The translations under genes were made by a program, and so were the position numbers. Shown in pieces: positions 25,853-34,568 of a stretch of DNA of 64,000 nucleotides. Each line of letters opens with the position of its first letter. The first letter of the stretch is position 1. The notes under the pieces were generated by a model, which was not told the DNA's origin, ran no database searches, and saw nothing but the letters and a program-made list of their open reading frames with translations. This DNA comes from JAEUKA01 sp044228505 (GTDB lineage: Bacteria > Myxococcota_A > Polyangia > Palsa-1104 > JAEUJZ01), in assembly GCA_044228505.1 (NCBI GenBank), contig JBGAUT010000023.1, positions 1-64,000 on the forward strand. The letters are read 5' to 3'.

Positions 25853-26891
25853 CGGGCGCGATTGACCGAAGCGGGAATAGACCAAAGGCGCGGACGGGGT
25901 TGCTGAAGCCTTTGAGTTGCAGCATGCGTTCGTTAAAACGGACGCCGTCCTGCTCTAGCAGACGATGACTCTCTTCGTCGAGGAGAATTTCCCCCGGTCG
26001 CGCTTGTCCCTGCAGACGTGATGCAAAGTTCACGTGATGTCCAATGGCGGAGAACCCGCGCCGCTCGAAGGTTCCGATGAGCCCGACCGCGACCGGACCT
26101 GTAGCGATGCCAATTCCGACTTCCAAACAAGGCTGTCCTGCCGTAGTACGGGATCGATTGAGTTCTGCCACGTTGCGCAGGATTGCGGTCGCGGTACTGA
26201 CCGCAAGCTTTGGCGCGGCGTCAACCGGATTTAAAATTCCGAAGACTGCCATGACGGCATCCCCAGCGATTTTGTCGACGATGCCACTGTGTTCCTGGAT
26301 CGGATCAAGCATCGCCGGAATGTACTGGTTCAGAGTCTGGAAGACGCTCTCCGGGGTGCTCTTTTCACTAAACGGCGTGAAGTCACGAATGTCGGAAAAC
26401 AAAATGGTGGCATTGCGGCGCTCTCCGCTGCTGCGGATGGGCCAACTTCCTTCAAGCAGCATTTGGACGATCGACTTACCCAAGTGCGCGTTGAGTACAC
26501 GAGCCTGTCTTTCCGTCTTGAGACTTAGCTCATTTCCTTTTTGCTGCATCACCTGCTTGTGTTCATGCTCACTGCGTGCATCGAGCAAAATGACCCAAGT
26601 GGAGGTCGCTTGGGAGTCACGCAGGATGTGAACATCCATACAGGCTCCGCTTTCGGTCTGAAGGTTCGTAAGAACGACTCTCTCTTCTGAACTTGGCAGA
26701 AATCCCATCAGAAAGGGAAGCTGATCTTCGACCTGCACACCGTGCTGAAGTTCGGTGAGTCCGTGATGCACCACAGACCCGCCGCTTGATAGGAGGCGAC
26801 CTGCGGAATCGACCTCCAAAAAGGCAGGCTTTCGCTCGGCAAGCAAGACCTCGATGAGATAGCGAATCATTCGTTCGGGGAGTGCACTCAC
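25836..26891 (-). CDS. Class III adenylate/guanylate cyclase
   Basis: The start is GTG 26891: it overlaps the GTPase stop (GTGA) and has GGAGG 8 nt upstream, giving 351 residues. Residues about 1-140 are a PAS-like sensor (FLEVDSAGRLLSSGGSV). A helical linker follows, then the catalytic domain (about 160-345). Metal-binding Asp residues are in ILFSDIRDFT and KIAGDAVMAVFG; a Lys precedes the second. HHVNFASRL supplies the Asn and transition-state Arg. The base-contact position, usually Asp in IGDxVN, is His (IGHHVN), so ATP versus GTP preference cannot be called. It should make a cyclic nucleotide in the cytoplasm, under control of the adjacent GTPase and OmpA-like protein by inference. Confidence 0.87.
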   Translation of the reverse strand: MSALPERMIRYLIEVLLAERKPAFLEVDSAGRLLSSGGSVVHHGLTELQHGVQVEDQLPFLMGFLPSSEERVVLTNLQTESGACMDVHILRDSQATSTWVILLDARSEHEHKQVMQQKGNELSLKTERQARVLNAHLGKSIVQMLLEGSWPIRSSGERRNATILFSDIRDFTPFSEKSTPESVFQTLNQYIPAMLDPIQEHSGIVDKIAGDAVMAVFGILNPVDAAPKLAVSTATAILRNVAELNRSRTTAGQPCLEVGIGIATGPVAVGLIGTFERRGFSAIGHHVNFASRLQGQARPGEILLDEESHRLLEQDGVRFNERMLQLKGFSNPVRAFGLFPLRSIAPDDSED

Positions 26892-27394
26892 TTTGCTGCG
26901 CCTCCCATCATCATTGCCGTGATCGACAGAAAGGACTGCTCGACGCCTTCGCCAGTCTTGGCGCTGGTATGCAGAATCTTCCATCCACTCTGTCCAAGTT
27001 GTCGGAGTCGCTCCGGCGATACTTCCCATTGCGGCGCGAGATCGCACTTATTCATCAGGAGCAGATAGGGAATGTTGCCCAGACTCGCAACCGTCTTGTC
27101 GCGGAGTTCAATGGCCTTGTCGACCGTTTCGGGGCGGGTGCCATCAGCGACCAAGAGGAGTCCTGAGGAGCCTCGGAGATAGCTGGTCTGGACACGCTGA
27201 AACTCGTCCTCACCGTACAAATCCCACAGCAGCAGAGATAGCTCTTTGTCTCCGTAGACGAGCTTCTTGGTATCGATTTTTACACCAACGGTGGTCAGGT
27301 ATTTGTCGGTGAACATGCTATGAACAAAGCGTCGCACGAGACTGGTTTTCCCGACGGCAAAAGACCCTAGCATGCAGATCTTTTTTTGGATCAT
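26888..27394 (-). CDS. Ras/Rab-like small GTPase
   Basis: The 168-residue protein is a complete small GTPase domain. G1 is GSFAVGKTS (about 10-18), switch I Thr is in YLTTVGVKID, G3 is WDLYGEDEF, G4 is NKCD, and G5 is TSAK. The catalytic Gln that follows DxxG in Ras is Glu here, so hydrolysis may be slow or need a partner. No lipidation Cys is present. It overlaps the OmpA-like gene upstream (ATGA) and the cyclase downstream (GTGA). Strict co-translation points to a complex in which the GTPase relays a signal to the cyclase. Confidence 0.9.
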   Translation of the reverse strand: MIQKKICMLGSFAVGKTSLVRRFVHSMFTDKYLTTVGVKIDTKKLVYGDKELSLLLWDLYGEDEFQRVQTSYLRGSSGLLLVADGTRPETVDKAIELRDKTVASLGNIPYLLLMNKCDLAPQWEVSPERLRQLGQSGWKILHTSAKTGEGVEQSFLSITAMMMGGAAK

Positions 27395-29196
27395 GGGACG
27401 CCTCCGCTGGAGGTCGGTCCTTTGACGATGACGACATGGAAGGAAGCGGCGCGGTCAATCCGAGTCTTGTCTTCAGGTGCTGGTACCACGGGTTTGAGCC
27501 GACGGGTATCCACCCCGGCATTTCCGAGCCACTGACTCATTTCTTTGGCCCGACTTTCGCGAAGCTTCTGATTGTAGGCTTCACTCCCAATCGCATCGGT
27601 GTAGCTATGGACCTCGATCGTAATGTCAAGACCAGTCCGGTCTGCTTCCGCAAGGCGAAGAAGCTCCTTCATCTCGGCCACCGCTCGAATCAGGAGCGAC
27701 TCTTGACCTGGGGTCAGCTCGACGCTGCCAGCGCGGAACTTGAACTCGATGGCTTCGATTGCTTTGGCCTTTTCGATCAGCGCGTCATATAGCGGTTTGG
27801 GGGGCTGGATGGGTTTGGTCTGACAGTTGTATTGACGGACTCCTGCGACCACCGGAGCGAGCATTTTGGCATGATGAATCCACTCATCACTCGCGATTCC
27901 GTTCGATGATAGGACGCCGTCCGTTATATTGTACGATAGCTCAACACCGACGGGAGGTTCCAGCACTCGTTGGGCTCTACGCAGCACCAGTCCCTGATCC
28001 GTGGACAGATAAGGGGTGAAGCTGGCTTCCGTTTCCTCTGCACGTAGTCCGGCCTGACTCAGGATGTCGAGCTCTGCTGGGGCTTCCCGATCGCGCAACA
28101 GCCGTAGTCGATACCTTCCGTTTATTTGCGATGCGTCGAGCAGGACGACCCCCTCTTGCCTCTGTATCATCTCCACTGCGTGGGCGAGTCGCATGGCGCG
28201 ATGTCTCTGGGTCACGATGTTTGCGCGAATGAAGTACCCGCTGGTGAGCACGATCGTGGCCAATACCAGCCAGGCACTGAAGCTGCGCCTCTCTTCGACT
28301 CGTTGATGGACTTGCAAACATGATTCTAGGTAGGGACGGACTTCTTTGAGATCGTCGGTATCGCCAGAGAAAGACTTGAGCTTGTCCAGCGCATCCCGGT
28401 GACACAATACAAGTGCGTGGCGAAAAATCTCACGAAGTGACAGAGGAGCCGTTCCGCGAATGACAGCAGCCAACACGGCATGCGGTCCTCTTTCTAGCCA
28501 CACGGTTAGGTCGCCGATTTCTACGCTATCAAGAGCTGCTTTGCTCTCGACTCGGAAGGAGTCGCGGACAAAGTCCTGAATCGCAGTGAGCATACTCGTC
28601 ACCATCGAAGCGTCTTGGGCCTCTTGTCCGAGTGAACCAGCGACTGCATCGGAGATCACGTGTTGCAACAACAGTCCGCTCTCTGGATGAATCAGGAAGA
28701 CCTGCTCGACTCGATACACCAAGCTGTGAAGGAGAACGACTTCGCTAAATGGCTTGCCGGTGGCGATGGCTTCAATTCGCCACTTCCACCCACGTGGCGA
28801 GAAAGAGTGGTCCAGAGCGTACGACGTCTGTTGTAACAGACGCAGCAGAGCCTCTCTTACGGCCCGAGAGATTGCACCGCCAATGATCGGGAAGATGGCT
28901 TCGGTAATGACCTCGGGATTGCGACGAACCGACATCTTCAGCGCGCTCTCGATGGTCGGAGCCATTGCTTGTCCGAGCTGTTCCGCCTTGCTGGTCGCAA
29001 GTGTTACGGCAGCCGGCAGCACCGCAGCGACGCTCTGGGCATCGACGTCGGTGTGGCGGACCAACTGACGCTTCAGTTCCTCAATCTCTTCATGCTCCGG
29101 TTGGAGGAGCAGCGACCGGAGCTCTTGGTAGGGGGTCGTCGGCTGAAGAGAGTCGGAAGTCGGATCAGTGTCGCTGTCTTTGGGATCTGCCGTCAT
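27391..29196 (-). CDS. OmpA-like transmembrane protein with large cytoplasmic domain
   Basis: The 601-residue product has no signal peptide. Residues 20-125 start with PYQELRSLLLQPEHEEIEELKRQL and a helical IESALKMSVRRNPEVITEAIFPIIG segment. Residues about 130-260 contain YRVEQVFLIHPESGLLLQHV and SMVTSMLTAIQDFVRDSF, which look like a sensor fold (PAS or roadblock type). One membrane helix lies at about 308-325. The rest is periplasmic and ends in an OmpA/MotB peptidoglycan-binding domain (about 490-592) with VHSYTDAIGSEAYNQKLRESRAKEM. So a wall-anchored outside is joined to a cytoplasmic platform next to a GTPase. I recall a similar protein with a nearby small GTPase in cyanobacteria, which is unverified here. 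Confidence 0.85.
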   Translation of the reverse strand: MTADPKDSDTDPTSDSLQPTTPYQELRSLLLQPEHEEIEELKRQLVRHTDVDAQSVAAVLPAAVTLATSKAEQLGQAMAPTIESALKMSVRRNPEVITEAIFPIIGGAISRAVREALLRLLQQTSYALDHSFSPRGWKWRIEAIATGKPFSEVVLLHSLVYRVEQVFLIHPESGLLLQHVISDAVAGSLGQEAQDASMVTSMLTAIQDFVRDSFRVESKAALDSVEIGDLTVWLERGPHAVLAAVIRGTAPLSLREIFRHALVLCHRDALDKLKSFSGDTDDLKEVRPYLESCLQVHQRVEERRSFSAWLVLATIVLTSGYFIRANIVTQRHRAMRLAHAVEMIQRQEGVVLLDASQINGRYRLRLLRDREAPAELDILSQAGLRAEETEASFTPYLSTDQGLVLRRAQRVLEPPVGVELSYNITDGVLSSNGIASDEWIHHAKMLAPVVAGVRQYNCQTKPIQPPKPLYDALIEKAKAIEAIEFKFRAGSVELTPGQESLLIRAVAEMKELLRLAEADRTGLDITIEVHSYTDAIGSEAYNQKLRESRAKEMSQWLGNAGVDTRRLKPVVPAPEDKTRIDRAASFHVVIVKGPTSSGGVP

Positions 29197-29215
29197 ATCA
29201 GCTCGACGGCCGTTG

Positions 29216-29824
29216 TTACTTCGAGTCGGTGCCGAGTCGCGCTGCTAGCTCGGTCAGTAGTCCCGCGAGAGCGGTGCGGTCCGTTTTGCCGGTGCGAAGC
29301 TGCTGTAGATCTCGCTGGACCAGCGCGCTCAGTTCGCTGACGCTCAGCTGCACTTCCTCACGAAGCTGCTTGCCCTGGGCGAGAACTTGCTGACGCAGCT
29401 CCCGGCTGGACTTGTTTAGCTGCTCTTCGATGTGGTGCGTGCGTGCGTCGAGTCCGGCACTTAGCTCGTCGATCGTCTTGTGAATGTCCTTGAGCGAACT
29501 GGAACGGCCTTCGTACTCGCCAGCGAGTCTCTCGCTGAGCGAATCAAGCTCTTGACGAACATAGCCCTCAAGCGTGTCGCTGTGTCGACGGAAATCTTCG
29601 CGTAGTTCCGCTACCTGCTGGCCAAGCTGTTCTTCCAGACGAGCGAAGCGTGCTTCGTAGTCGCGCATCTGGTTACCAAACAAAATGGTGCGAATTTTTT
29701 CGATGTTGCTGTGGCCTTGACCGTCGACAAGATCGAGGGCTTCGTGGCCCTTTGGCGGCTCTGCTGGCTTGCTGACCACCGGGAGTTTCCCCGGGGCCTT
29801 CTTGTTCTCATTGATGGGAATCAT
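29216..29824 (-). CDS. Coiled-coil protein, first gene of the GTPase/cyclase operon
   Basis: The 202-residue protein has a disordered Pro/Lys-rich start, then the segment IEKIRTILFGNQMRDYEARF (about 41-60), which looks conserved, and a continuous amphipathic coiled coil to near residue 165. The C-terminus (TALAGLLTELAARLG) is a short helix. No membrane segment is present. It lies 19 bp upstream of the OmpA-like gene and probably acts as a cytoplasmic scaffold or filament for the module. AT-rich DNA with inverted TAATT/AATTA repeats (29840-29851) sits just upstream and may hold the operon promoter. Confidence 0.78.
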   Translation of the reverse strand: MIPINENKKAPGKLPVVSKPAEPPKGHEALDLVDGQGHSNIEKIRTILFGNQMRDYEARFARLEEQLGQQVAELREDFRRHSDTLEGYVRQELDSLSERLAGEYEGRSSSLKDIHKTIDELSAGLDARTHHIEEQLNKSSRELRQQVLAQGKQLREEVQLSVSELSALVQRDLQQLRTGKTDRTALAGLLTELAARLGTDSK

Positions 29825-29976
29825 TGTAATTTCACAGAGTAATTAGAATTACATTATTGTCGAGAGGAAAAATGTCCCCTGAGAAACCTGCGCACCTTCG
29901 CAGTCTTTGCCTCATGCGCCGTGCAGAGATCTGACGAACGAGACCGGGCGGCCGCAGACGCTGTGACGTGGTCCGC

Positions 29977-30684
29977 TCAGCGATCTACCGCTGCGACTTC
30001 GACGACAGCCGGCTGACGCGGATTTGCCCGAAGCTCCACCGTCGGAGCGCACCAGAAGAGCTGCTCTTCGCGACTGTGGGTTACGTACAACACCGGAATG
30101 CTCAGGTCGCCGAGCAGGGTTCGCAGTCGATCGAGCAGTTCGTGACGTTGACCGAGGTCTACCGCCGACAGTGGCTCATCAAGAAGCAGAGCCTTCGGTC
30201 GCGGTGCCAGGGCTCGTCCGAGAGCCACCCGCTGACGCTGCCCCCCCGAAAGCTCGCTCGGTCGACGCTCCAGCAGGTGACCGATCTGCAGTTGTTCCGC
30301 CAGCTCCACAATGCGATCGCGGCAAAATTGCCTAGATAAATTAGTAATTCCAAATTCCAAATTTTTTCTGACTGAAAGGTGTGGAAACAGCATCGGCTGC
30401 TGCATCACGTATCCGATGTGACGTAGCTCTGGTGGAACCACCATGGACGGCGGCTGACCACTTACGCGACGGAGCAGTGGGGTACCACCGAGCGTGATTT
30501 CTCCTTCATCGGGCCAGCGATGGCCGGCCAGCAGATCGAGCGTCGTGCTTTTTCCCGATCCCGAGGGGCCGACTAACACCGTGACTCCTGCGGGCAAGGC
30601 CAAATCGATCCGCAGGGTGTATTTCCCATCCGGTGAGGTGCGGAGAGCGGCACACAGAATCGGGCTTGGATTCGGACCACTCAT
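29977..30684 (-). CDS. modC: Molybdate-type ABC transporter ATPase, short form
   Basis: The 235-residue ATPase has Walker A GPSGSGKST (about 39-47), a Q-loop in GYVMQQPMLFPHLSV, the ABC signature LSGGQRQRV, Walker B ALLLDEP and the switch His in VTHSREE. The family call rests on similarity to ModC and on the ModB partner overlapping it by 4 nt. Standard ModC is about 350 residues with a C-terminal MOP domain that senses molybdate; it is absent here. A patch within the gene (about 30330-30380) is unusually AT-rich. Related tungstate or sulfate transport is possible. Confidence 0.8.
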   Translation of the reverse strand: MSGPNPSPILCAALRTSPDGKYTLRIDLALPAGVTVLVGPSGSGKSTTLDLLAGHRWPDEGEITLGGTPLLRRVSGQPPSMVVPPELRHIGYVMQQPMLFPHLSVRKNLEFGITNLSRQFCRDRIVELAEQLQIGHLLERRPSELSGGQRQRVALGRALAPRPKALLLDEPLSAVDLGQRHELLDRLRTLLGDLSIPVLYVTHSREEQLFWCAPTVELRANPRQPAVVEVAAVDR

Positions 30685-31391
30685 TGGCGTTCGGTCCCGG
30701 AGTCTTGGAGTCTACCGACGACGTACAGCACCAGGAGCGCGATCACCGACAGCGGAATGATCAGCGTCAGAGCCGCTTGCTCTTTGCCTGATTGGACCGC
30801 GTCGTAGACGGCCAATGCTGCGGTCTGCGTGTAGCCCGGAATGTCCCCTGCGATCATCAGCGTCACGCCGAAATCACCGAGCGCCCGTGTAAAGGCCAGC
30901 ATTGTGGCCGCCGCAATCTGCCTTTGAGACAGAGGCACTCCGACGGACCATAGCGCTCGCCACGGACTGTGTCCCAGCGAAGCAGCAGCACGGAAATAGA
31001 GTGGATCGACTTCACGTAGCGCCGCTCGGGTACTGCGTGCAATGGCCGGGAGCGCGGACACCATGGCGGCCAACACCGCCGCAGTGGGCGTGAAAGTCAG
31101 TGGTGAGCCGGTGACCAACTCGAAGGCACGACCAAGCGGGCTATGACGTCCAAGCAGAGTCAATAAGTAGTAACCAAGTACCGTCGGTGGCAGCACCAAA
31201 GGTAGAGACAGCAGGGCGTCGGCTAGTTCTGCCAAGCGAGCGCGATAGCGTTGGGAGCGAGGAGCACGTAACTGCCCAAAGTAGAAGATCAGGCTGGCCA
31301 GACAGACTCCCACCGCCAGCGACAGCAACGTCGCCAGTGTCGCAACGACAAACGACAGAGCGAGGGGAGAGCGCAGCATGGCGGCCCACAC
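30681..31391 (-). CDS. modB: Molybdate-type ABC transporter permease
   Basis: The 236-residue permease has about five or six membrane segments. The family pattern LPLVLPPTVLGYYLL is followed by the cytoplasmic EAA loop (REVDPLYFRAAASLGHSPWRALWSVGVPL). RALGDFGVTLMIAGDIPGYTQT is the region that marks ModB/CysT-type permeases. It pairs with modC through a 4-nt overlap. No periplasmic binding protein gene (modA) is in the neighbourhood; the gene upstream is an outer-membrane protease-like protein 9 bp away. Confidence 0.85.
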   Translation of the reverse strand: MWAAMLRSPLALSFVVATLATLLSLAVGVCLASLIFYFGQLRAPRSQRYRARLAELADALLSLPLVLPPTVLGYYLLTLLGRHSPLGRAFELVTGSPLTFTPTAAVLAAMVSALPAIARSTRAALREVDPLYFRAAASLGHSPWRALWSVGVPLSQRQIAAATMLAFTRALGDFGVTLMIAGDIPGYTQTAALAVYDAVQSGKEQAALTLIIPLSVIALLVLYVVGRLQDSGTERQ

Positions 31392-31400
31392 TATATCGGC

Positions 31401-34400
31401 TCACAGCGGATTGTTGAGCAGGAAGTAGAATCCGTTGTCCGCACCGTCCATGAAGCCATGCGCGTAGCCGAGCTGGAGCATAAACGGCAAGTAGTAGCCG
31501 AGTGAGCCGTCTAGCCGCAGTTCTCCGCCAACCGAAGCCTTGAACTTGTCTTTTCCGATGCTGCCAAAGAACGCGCCGCCGACGTCGGAGTAGACCGCGC
31601 CATGGAGTCGCCACAAGTAGAAAGGCAGGGCGTCGTAGCCGCGCTCCAGCCAAACGATCGGGAATCGGTATTCCATGTTCAGGACGTGGTATTGGTCACC
31701 GTAAGACACTCCGGCGCTGTAGCCCCGCAATCGAGGCTGGCCTGGGCGTGCGTTGAGCAGGGCGGCCCGCAGAAAATCCTCTGCTTCCGGGAACCCGCCA
31801 ACGTAAAAGACGCCTCGCCGTTTGAGATCACCGCCGCTGATTCCTCCTTCGTAGCTGAGCATGAGCGTGTGGTTGCGGAGGAATTGCGAAGGCCACGGAA
31901 TCCCGAAGTTTCTCGACGCAGCGACCCGCAGGCTGTAGACCAGATACTGTGAGCCCAGGATGGGATGCGCCAGCGAGGCATTCACGTAGATCGAGCCACC
32001 TTGTTCTGCTCCAACGGAAAATAGGTAGCGCCGGGTGTCCCCATAAGAAAAAGTCATGCTCAGCGTTGCGTAGCGTCCGACTTCGGGAAGCTGAAGCGAG
32101 ATGTCGTCGGGGCCGGGGATGGGCACCGGTGTGCGATTGCGCCAATACGTGAAGTTATAGGCAAACCACAGCGTTGCCGAGCGCGCCACATCACGGAGCA
32201 AGGGCAGGTCGGTGCTGACCCCGGTCTGCCAAGATTCCTCGTCGTAAGTTCGACTCTTGCCGTTGAGCCGCAGTCCGTAGCGTGGGTACAAGCTTCGACT
32301 TGCGCTGAGATTCAGTCCGTTCCACAGGCGCTTGTAGCTGTATTGCGCAACCACGCCCGTCGCATCGGCTCGTGCCGATTGAATGGTCACCCCACCCACG
32401 AGTGAGTGAATTCCAACGATGTCGCTGGTCTGAAATTGAAGGCCAAAGCTCTGCCCGTACGGACCGGGAGCAGAAATCGGCAGCTGGGCAGACAGCAGCG
32501 ATGCAGGAACCCGAAAAAACGTGCGTGCGGGATTGTAACGCTGTACCGGGAAGGTCTTTTCGCGAGTGAGCTCGGGGTCGCCAACATTTGATGGCTCAGG
32601 CCGGTCGGACGGTGGCGGCGGCGCGAGCGGCGCGTTCAATAGATCAATCGGTACCGTCTCGATGCGATAACCCTCGGCGACAAAGCCGACCACTGCGGCG
32701 GTCTTTCCATCCGGTGCGAGGGCGGGCGAAAAGACTCCGCTTAGTACATTCGAAACTTGGTAGGTCGTGTCGCTCGCCAGGTGATGGGCATACAGGTTGT
32801 AGATACCGGTTCGGTCCGAGACAAAGTACAGCCACTGTCCGTCAGAAGAAAAACGCGGCTCCAGATCCAGTGCGCGGTCATGGGTGATGAAGCGCAGCTC
32901 ACCGGAATGTAGATTCAACGTGACAATGTCGCGGAATCCGCCCTGCTGCCAGTATGAAAATGTCAGCAGTTTGCCGTCGGGGGACCAGCTTGGCGTATAG
33001 ACCTGCGACCACTCTTTCTGTTCAAGCGGAAACGAAACGGGGCGGGCGGCGCGGGCTCGCCAGACCTCGGGCACGGCATGGGCTTTGGGGTCAATGTGCT
33101 GAGATTCGTCGCTGTGCTCGGTGCTCGGTAGCTCCATGATGGCCAGGCGCCGAGTGCCGCCGCTGGTTGTCTCGAACGCTACGCGCTTACCATCCGGAGA
33201 GATCGCAGGATCATCGACGCGCAGCCCAGAGGTCAGCGCCAGCAGTTCTTGCCGATCACGACGGTACAAAAAGAGATCCTGATACGAAAAGGTGGCGCGA
33301 AAGACGTTCATCCGCGACATCACGACGAAGCGACCGCTTGGCGCAACCGACAGTCCCCCGGCACCATCGATTTCCAGCTCGCGGTGGGTCTTGCCCGTGA
33401 GAAGGTCATAACGAACCAGCGCCGGGCGACGATAGGGATCCGTCTCTAGCCATAGCAGCGACTTGCCGCCATCCGTGTAGACCGGTCGATCGACGCTCGA
33501 CTTCCAGTCCGACAGCGGCTGGCCATGCGTCACGCCGAGCGGCGACAGCGCCACCTCATCAGCCTGAGTCCGGTAGCGCTGCTTGAGTTCTTGGCCAAAC
33601 TCCTCATACAGCGGTCCGTAGGTGTGCCCTGTCACTGCTTTGAGCGAGCGGCTCATGCCCCACGGCACCCAGCAGTCCGGCGACCAGCATCCACCGTATC
33701 TGGCCACGACCTGCTTGAGCGCATCATGACCAAAGCGTCGCATGATGAACCGCAGAAAGGCTGAGCCATACAGGTACGGCACATTGCCGCGTGGAAACAG
33801 TCTCGTCTGATTCGACACCTGATCAAGGCGCAGAAACTTGCCCTCTAGGACATGGCTGCGCAGGTACATGTCGAACATCGATGAGCGGAGCCGCCCGGCA
33901 CTCGATCGCTCGGTCTCTTCCAGCACCGCGAGCCCTTCGATGAACCAGCGTGGCTGCACCTGATTTGGTGCATAAATGTTGTTGATTCCGAACCCGAGGA
34001 GCAGGTTCACCCACTTCGGCAGTCCCGCCATCGTATCGAGGTGCAGGATGTGGGTGTACTCGTGCACAAACAGTGCATAGAGCCAGTCATCGAAGTCGTT
34101 TAGCTCGGACCGGTCATCCGGTGCAGTGAGGTACAGTCGCACCGTTGGAAAGGGCAGTGCCGTCGCTGAGCCGTTCGAAAAATCGGTATCATCGGTGAGC
34201 ACGACTTCGGTGCGGAAGCGCGGCGCGTGACCCATGACCGGAACCAGCACTCGATGGGAGGTCTCGGCGACCTGGGCCAATCGCTGCGCCACCCGACCGA
34301 GCGGCTCGTGGTAGCTGATACGAAAGTGCTCGGTTTCGATCGTGCGCCACAGCAGTTCGGGATCCCCGGCGTGGGCCGGCCGGATGGTAAGGCAGTTCAG

Positions 34401-34508
34401 CAGCAGCGTTAGCCACAGCCCGAGTAGGAGGTGCACCGCCCGGCACCTCTGATTTGGTTTCGTCACGGGGAGCGATCGCAGCCGATCGATGCAGGCAGGT
34501 ATGACCAT
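31401..34508 (-). CDS. Outer-membrane metalloprotease - TolB-type propeller - BamA-like barrel protein
   Basis: The 1035-residue product starts at ATG 34508 (GTG 34466 also possible) with a signal peptide ending near PAHA-GD. Residues about 50-320 form a zinc peptidase of the MA clan type: FVHEYTHILH gives HExxH at 149-153, and WFIEGLAVLEE supplies the third ligand Glu. Residues about 340-640 are TolB/PD40-like blades (SPDGKRVAFET, SPDGKLLTFSY, SSDGQWLYFVS). The C-terminal 350 residues are an outer-membrane barrel of the bacterial surface antigen type (GGFPEAEDFLRAALLNA, LRGYSAG, LNMEYRFPI). A protease and propeller tethered by a barrel would act at the outer membrane. modBC follow by 9 bp. 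Confidence 0.83.
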   Translation of the reverse strand: MVIPACIDRLRSLPVTKPNQRCRAVHLLLGLWLTLLLNCLTIRPAHAGDPELLWRTIETEHFRISYHEPLGRVAQRLAQVAETSHRVLVPVMGHAPRFRTEVVLTDDTDFSNGSATALPFPTVRLYLTAPDDRSELNDFDDWLYALFVHEYTHILHLDTMAGLPKWVNLLLGFGINNIYAPNQVQPRWFIEGLAVLEETERSSAGRLRSSMFDMYLRSHVLEGKFLRLDQVSNQTRLFPRGNVPYLYGSAFLRFIMRRFGHDALKQVVARYGGCWSPDCWVPWGMSRSLKAVTGHTYGPLYEEFGQELKQRYRTQADEVALSPLGVTHGQPLSDWKSSVDRPVYTDGGKSLLWLETDPYRRPALVRYDLLTGKTHRELEIDGAGGLSVAPSGRFVVMSRMNVFRATFSYQDLFLYRRDRQELLALTSGLRVDDPAISPDGKRVAFETTSGGTRRLAIMELPSTEHSDESQHIDPKAHAVPEVWRARAARPVSFPLEQKEWSQVYTPSWSPDGKLLTFSYWQQGGFRDIVTLNLHSGELRFITHDRALDLEPRFSSDGQWLYFVSDRTGIYNLYAHHLASDTTYQVSNVLSGVFSPALAPDGKTAAVVGFVAEGYRIETVPIDLLNAPLAPPPPSDRPEPSNVGDPELTREKTFPVQRYNPARTFFRVPASLLSAQLPISAPGPYGQSFGLQFQTSDIVGIHSLVGGVTIQSARADATGVVAQYSYKRLWNGLNLSASRSLYPRYGLRLNGKSRTYDEESWQTGVSTDLPLLRDVARSATLWFAYNFTYWRNRTPVPIPGPDDISLQLPEVGRYATLSMTFSYGDTRRYLFSVGAEQGGSIYVNASLAHPILGSQYLVYSLRVAASRNFGIPWPSQFLRNHTLMLSYEGGISGGDLKRRGVFYVGGFPEAEDFLRAALLNARPGQPRLRGYSAGVSYGDQYHVLNMEYRFPIVWLERGYDALPFYLWRLHGAVYSDVGGAFFGSIGKDKFKASVGGELRLDGSLGYYLPFMLQLGYAHGFMDGADNGFYFLLNNPL

Positions 34509-34568
34509 CGTGATGAGACGGTCATATCAGAGATCAACAATCTCCGGTGAGCAGACCACGTCAGTGAA

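Noticed and set aside
25313..29824. Classical two-component or Mgl polarity module
   Set aside because: There is no histidine kinase, receiver domain or roadblock MglB gene, and the GTPase lacks clear MglA-specific features that I could identify.
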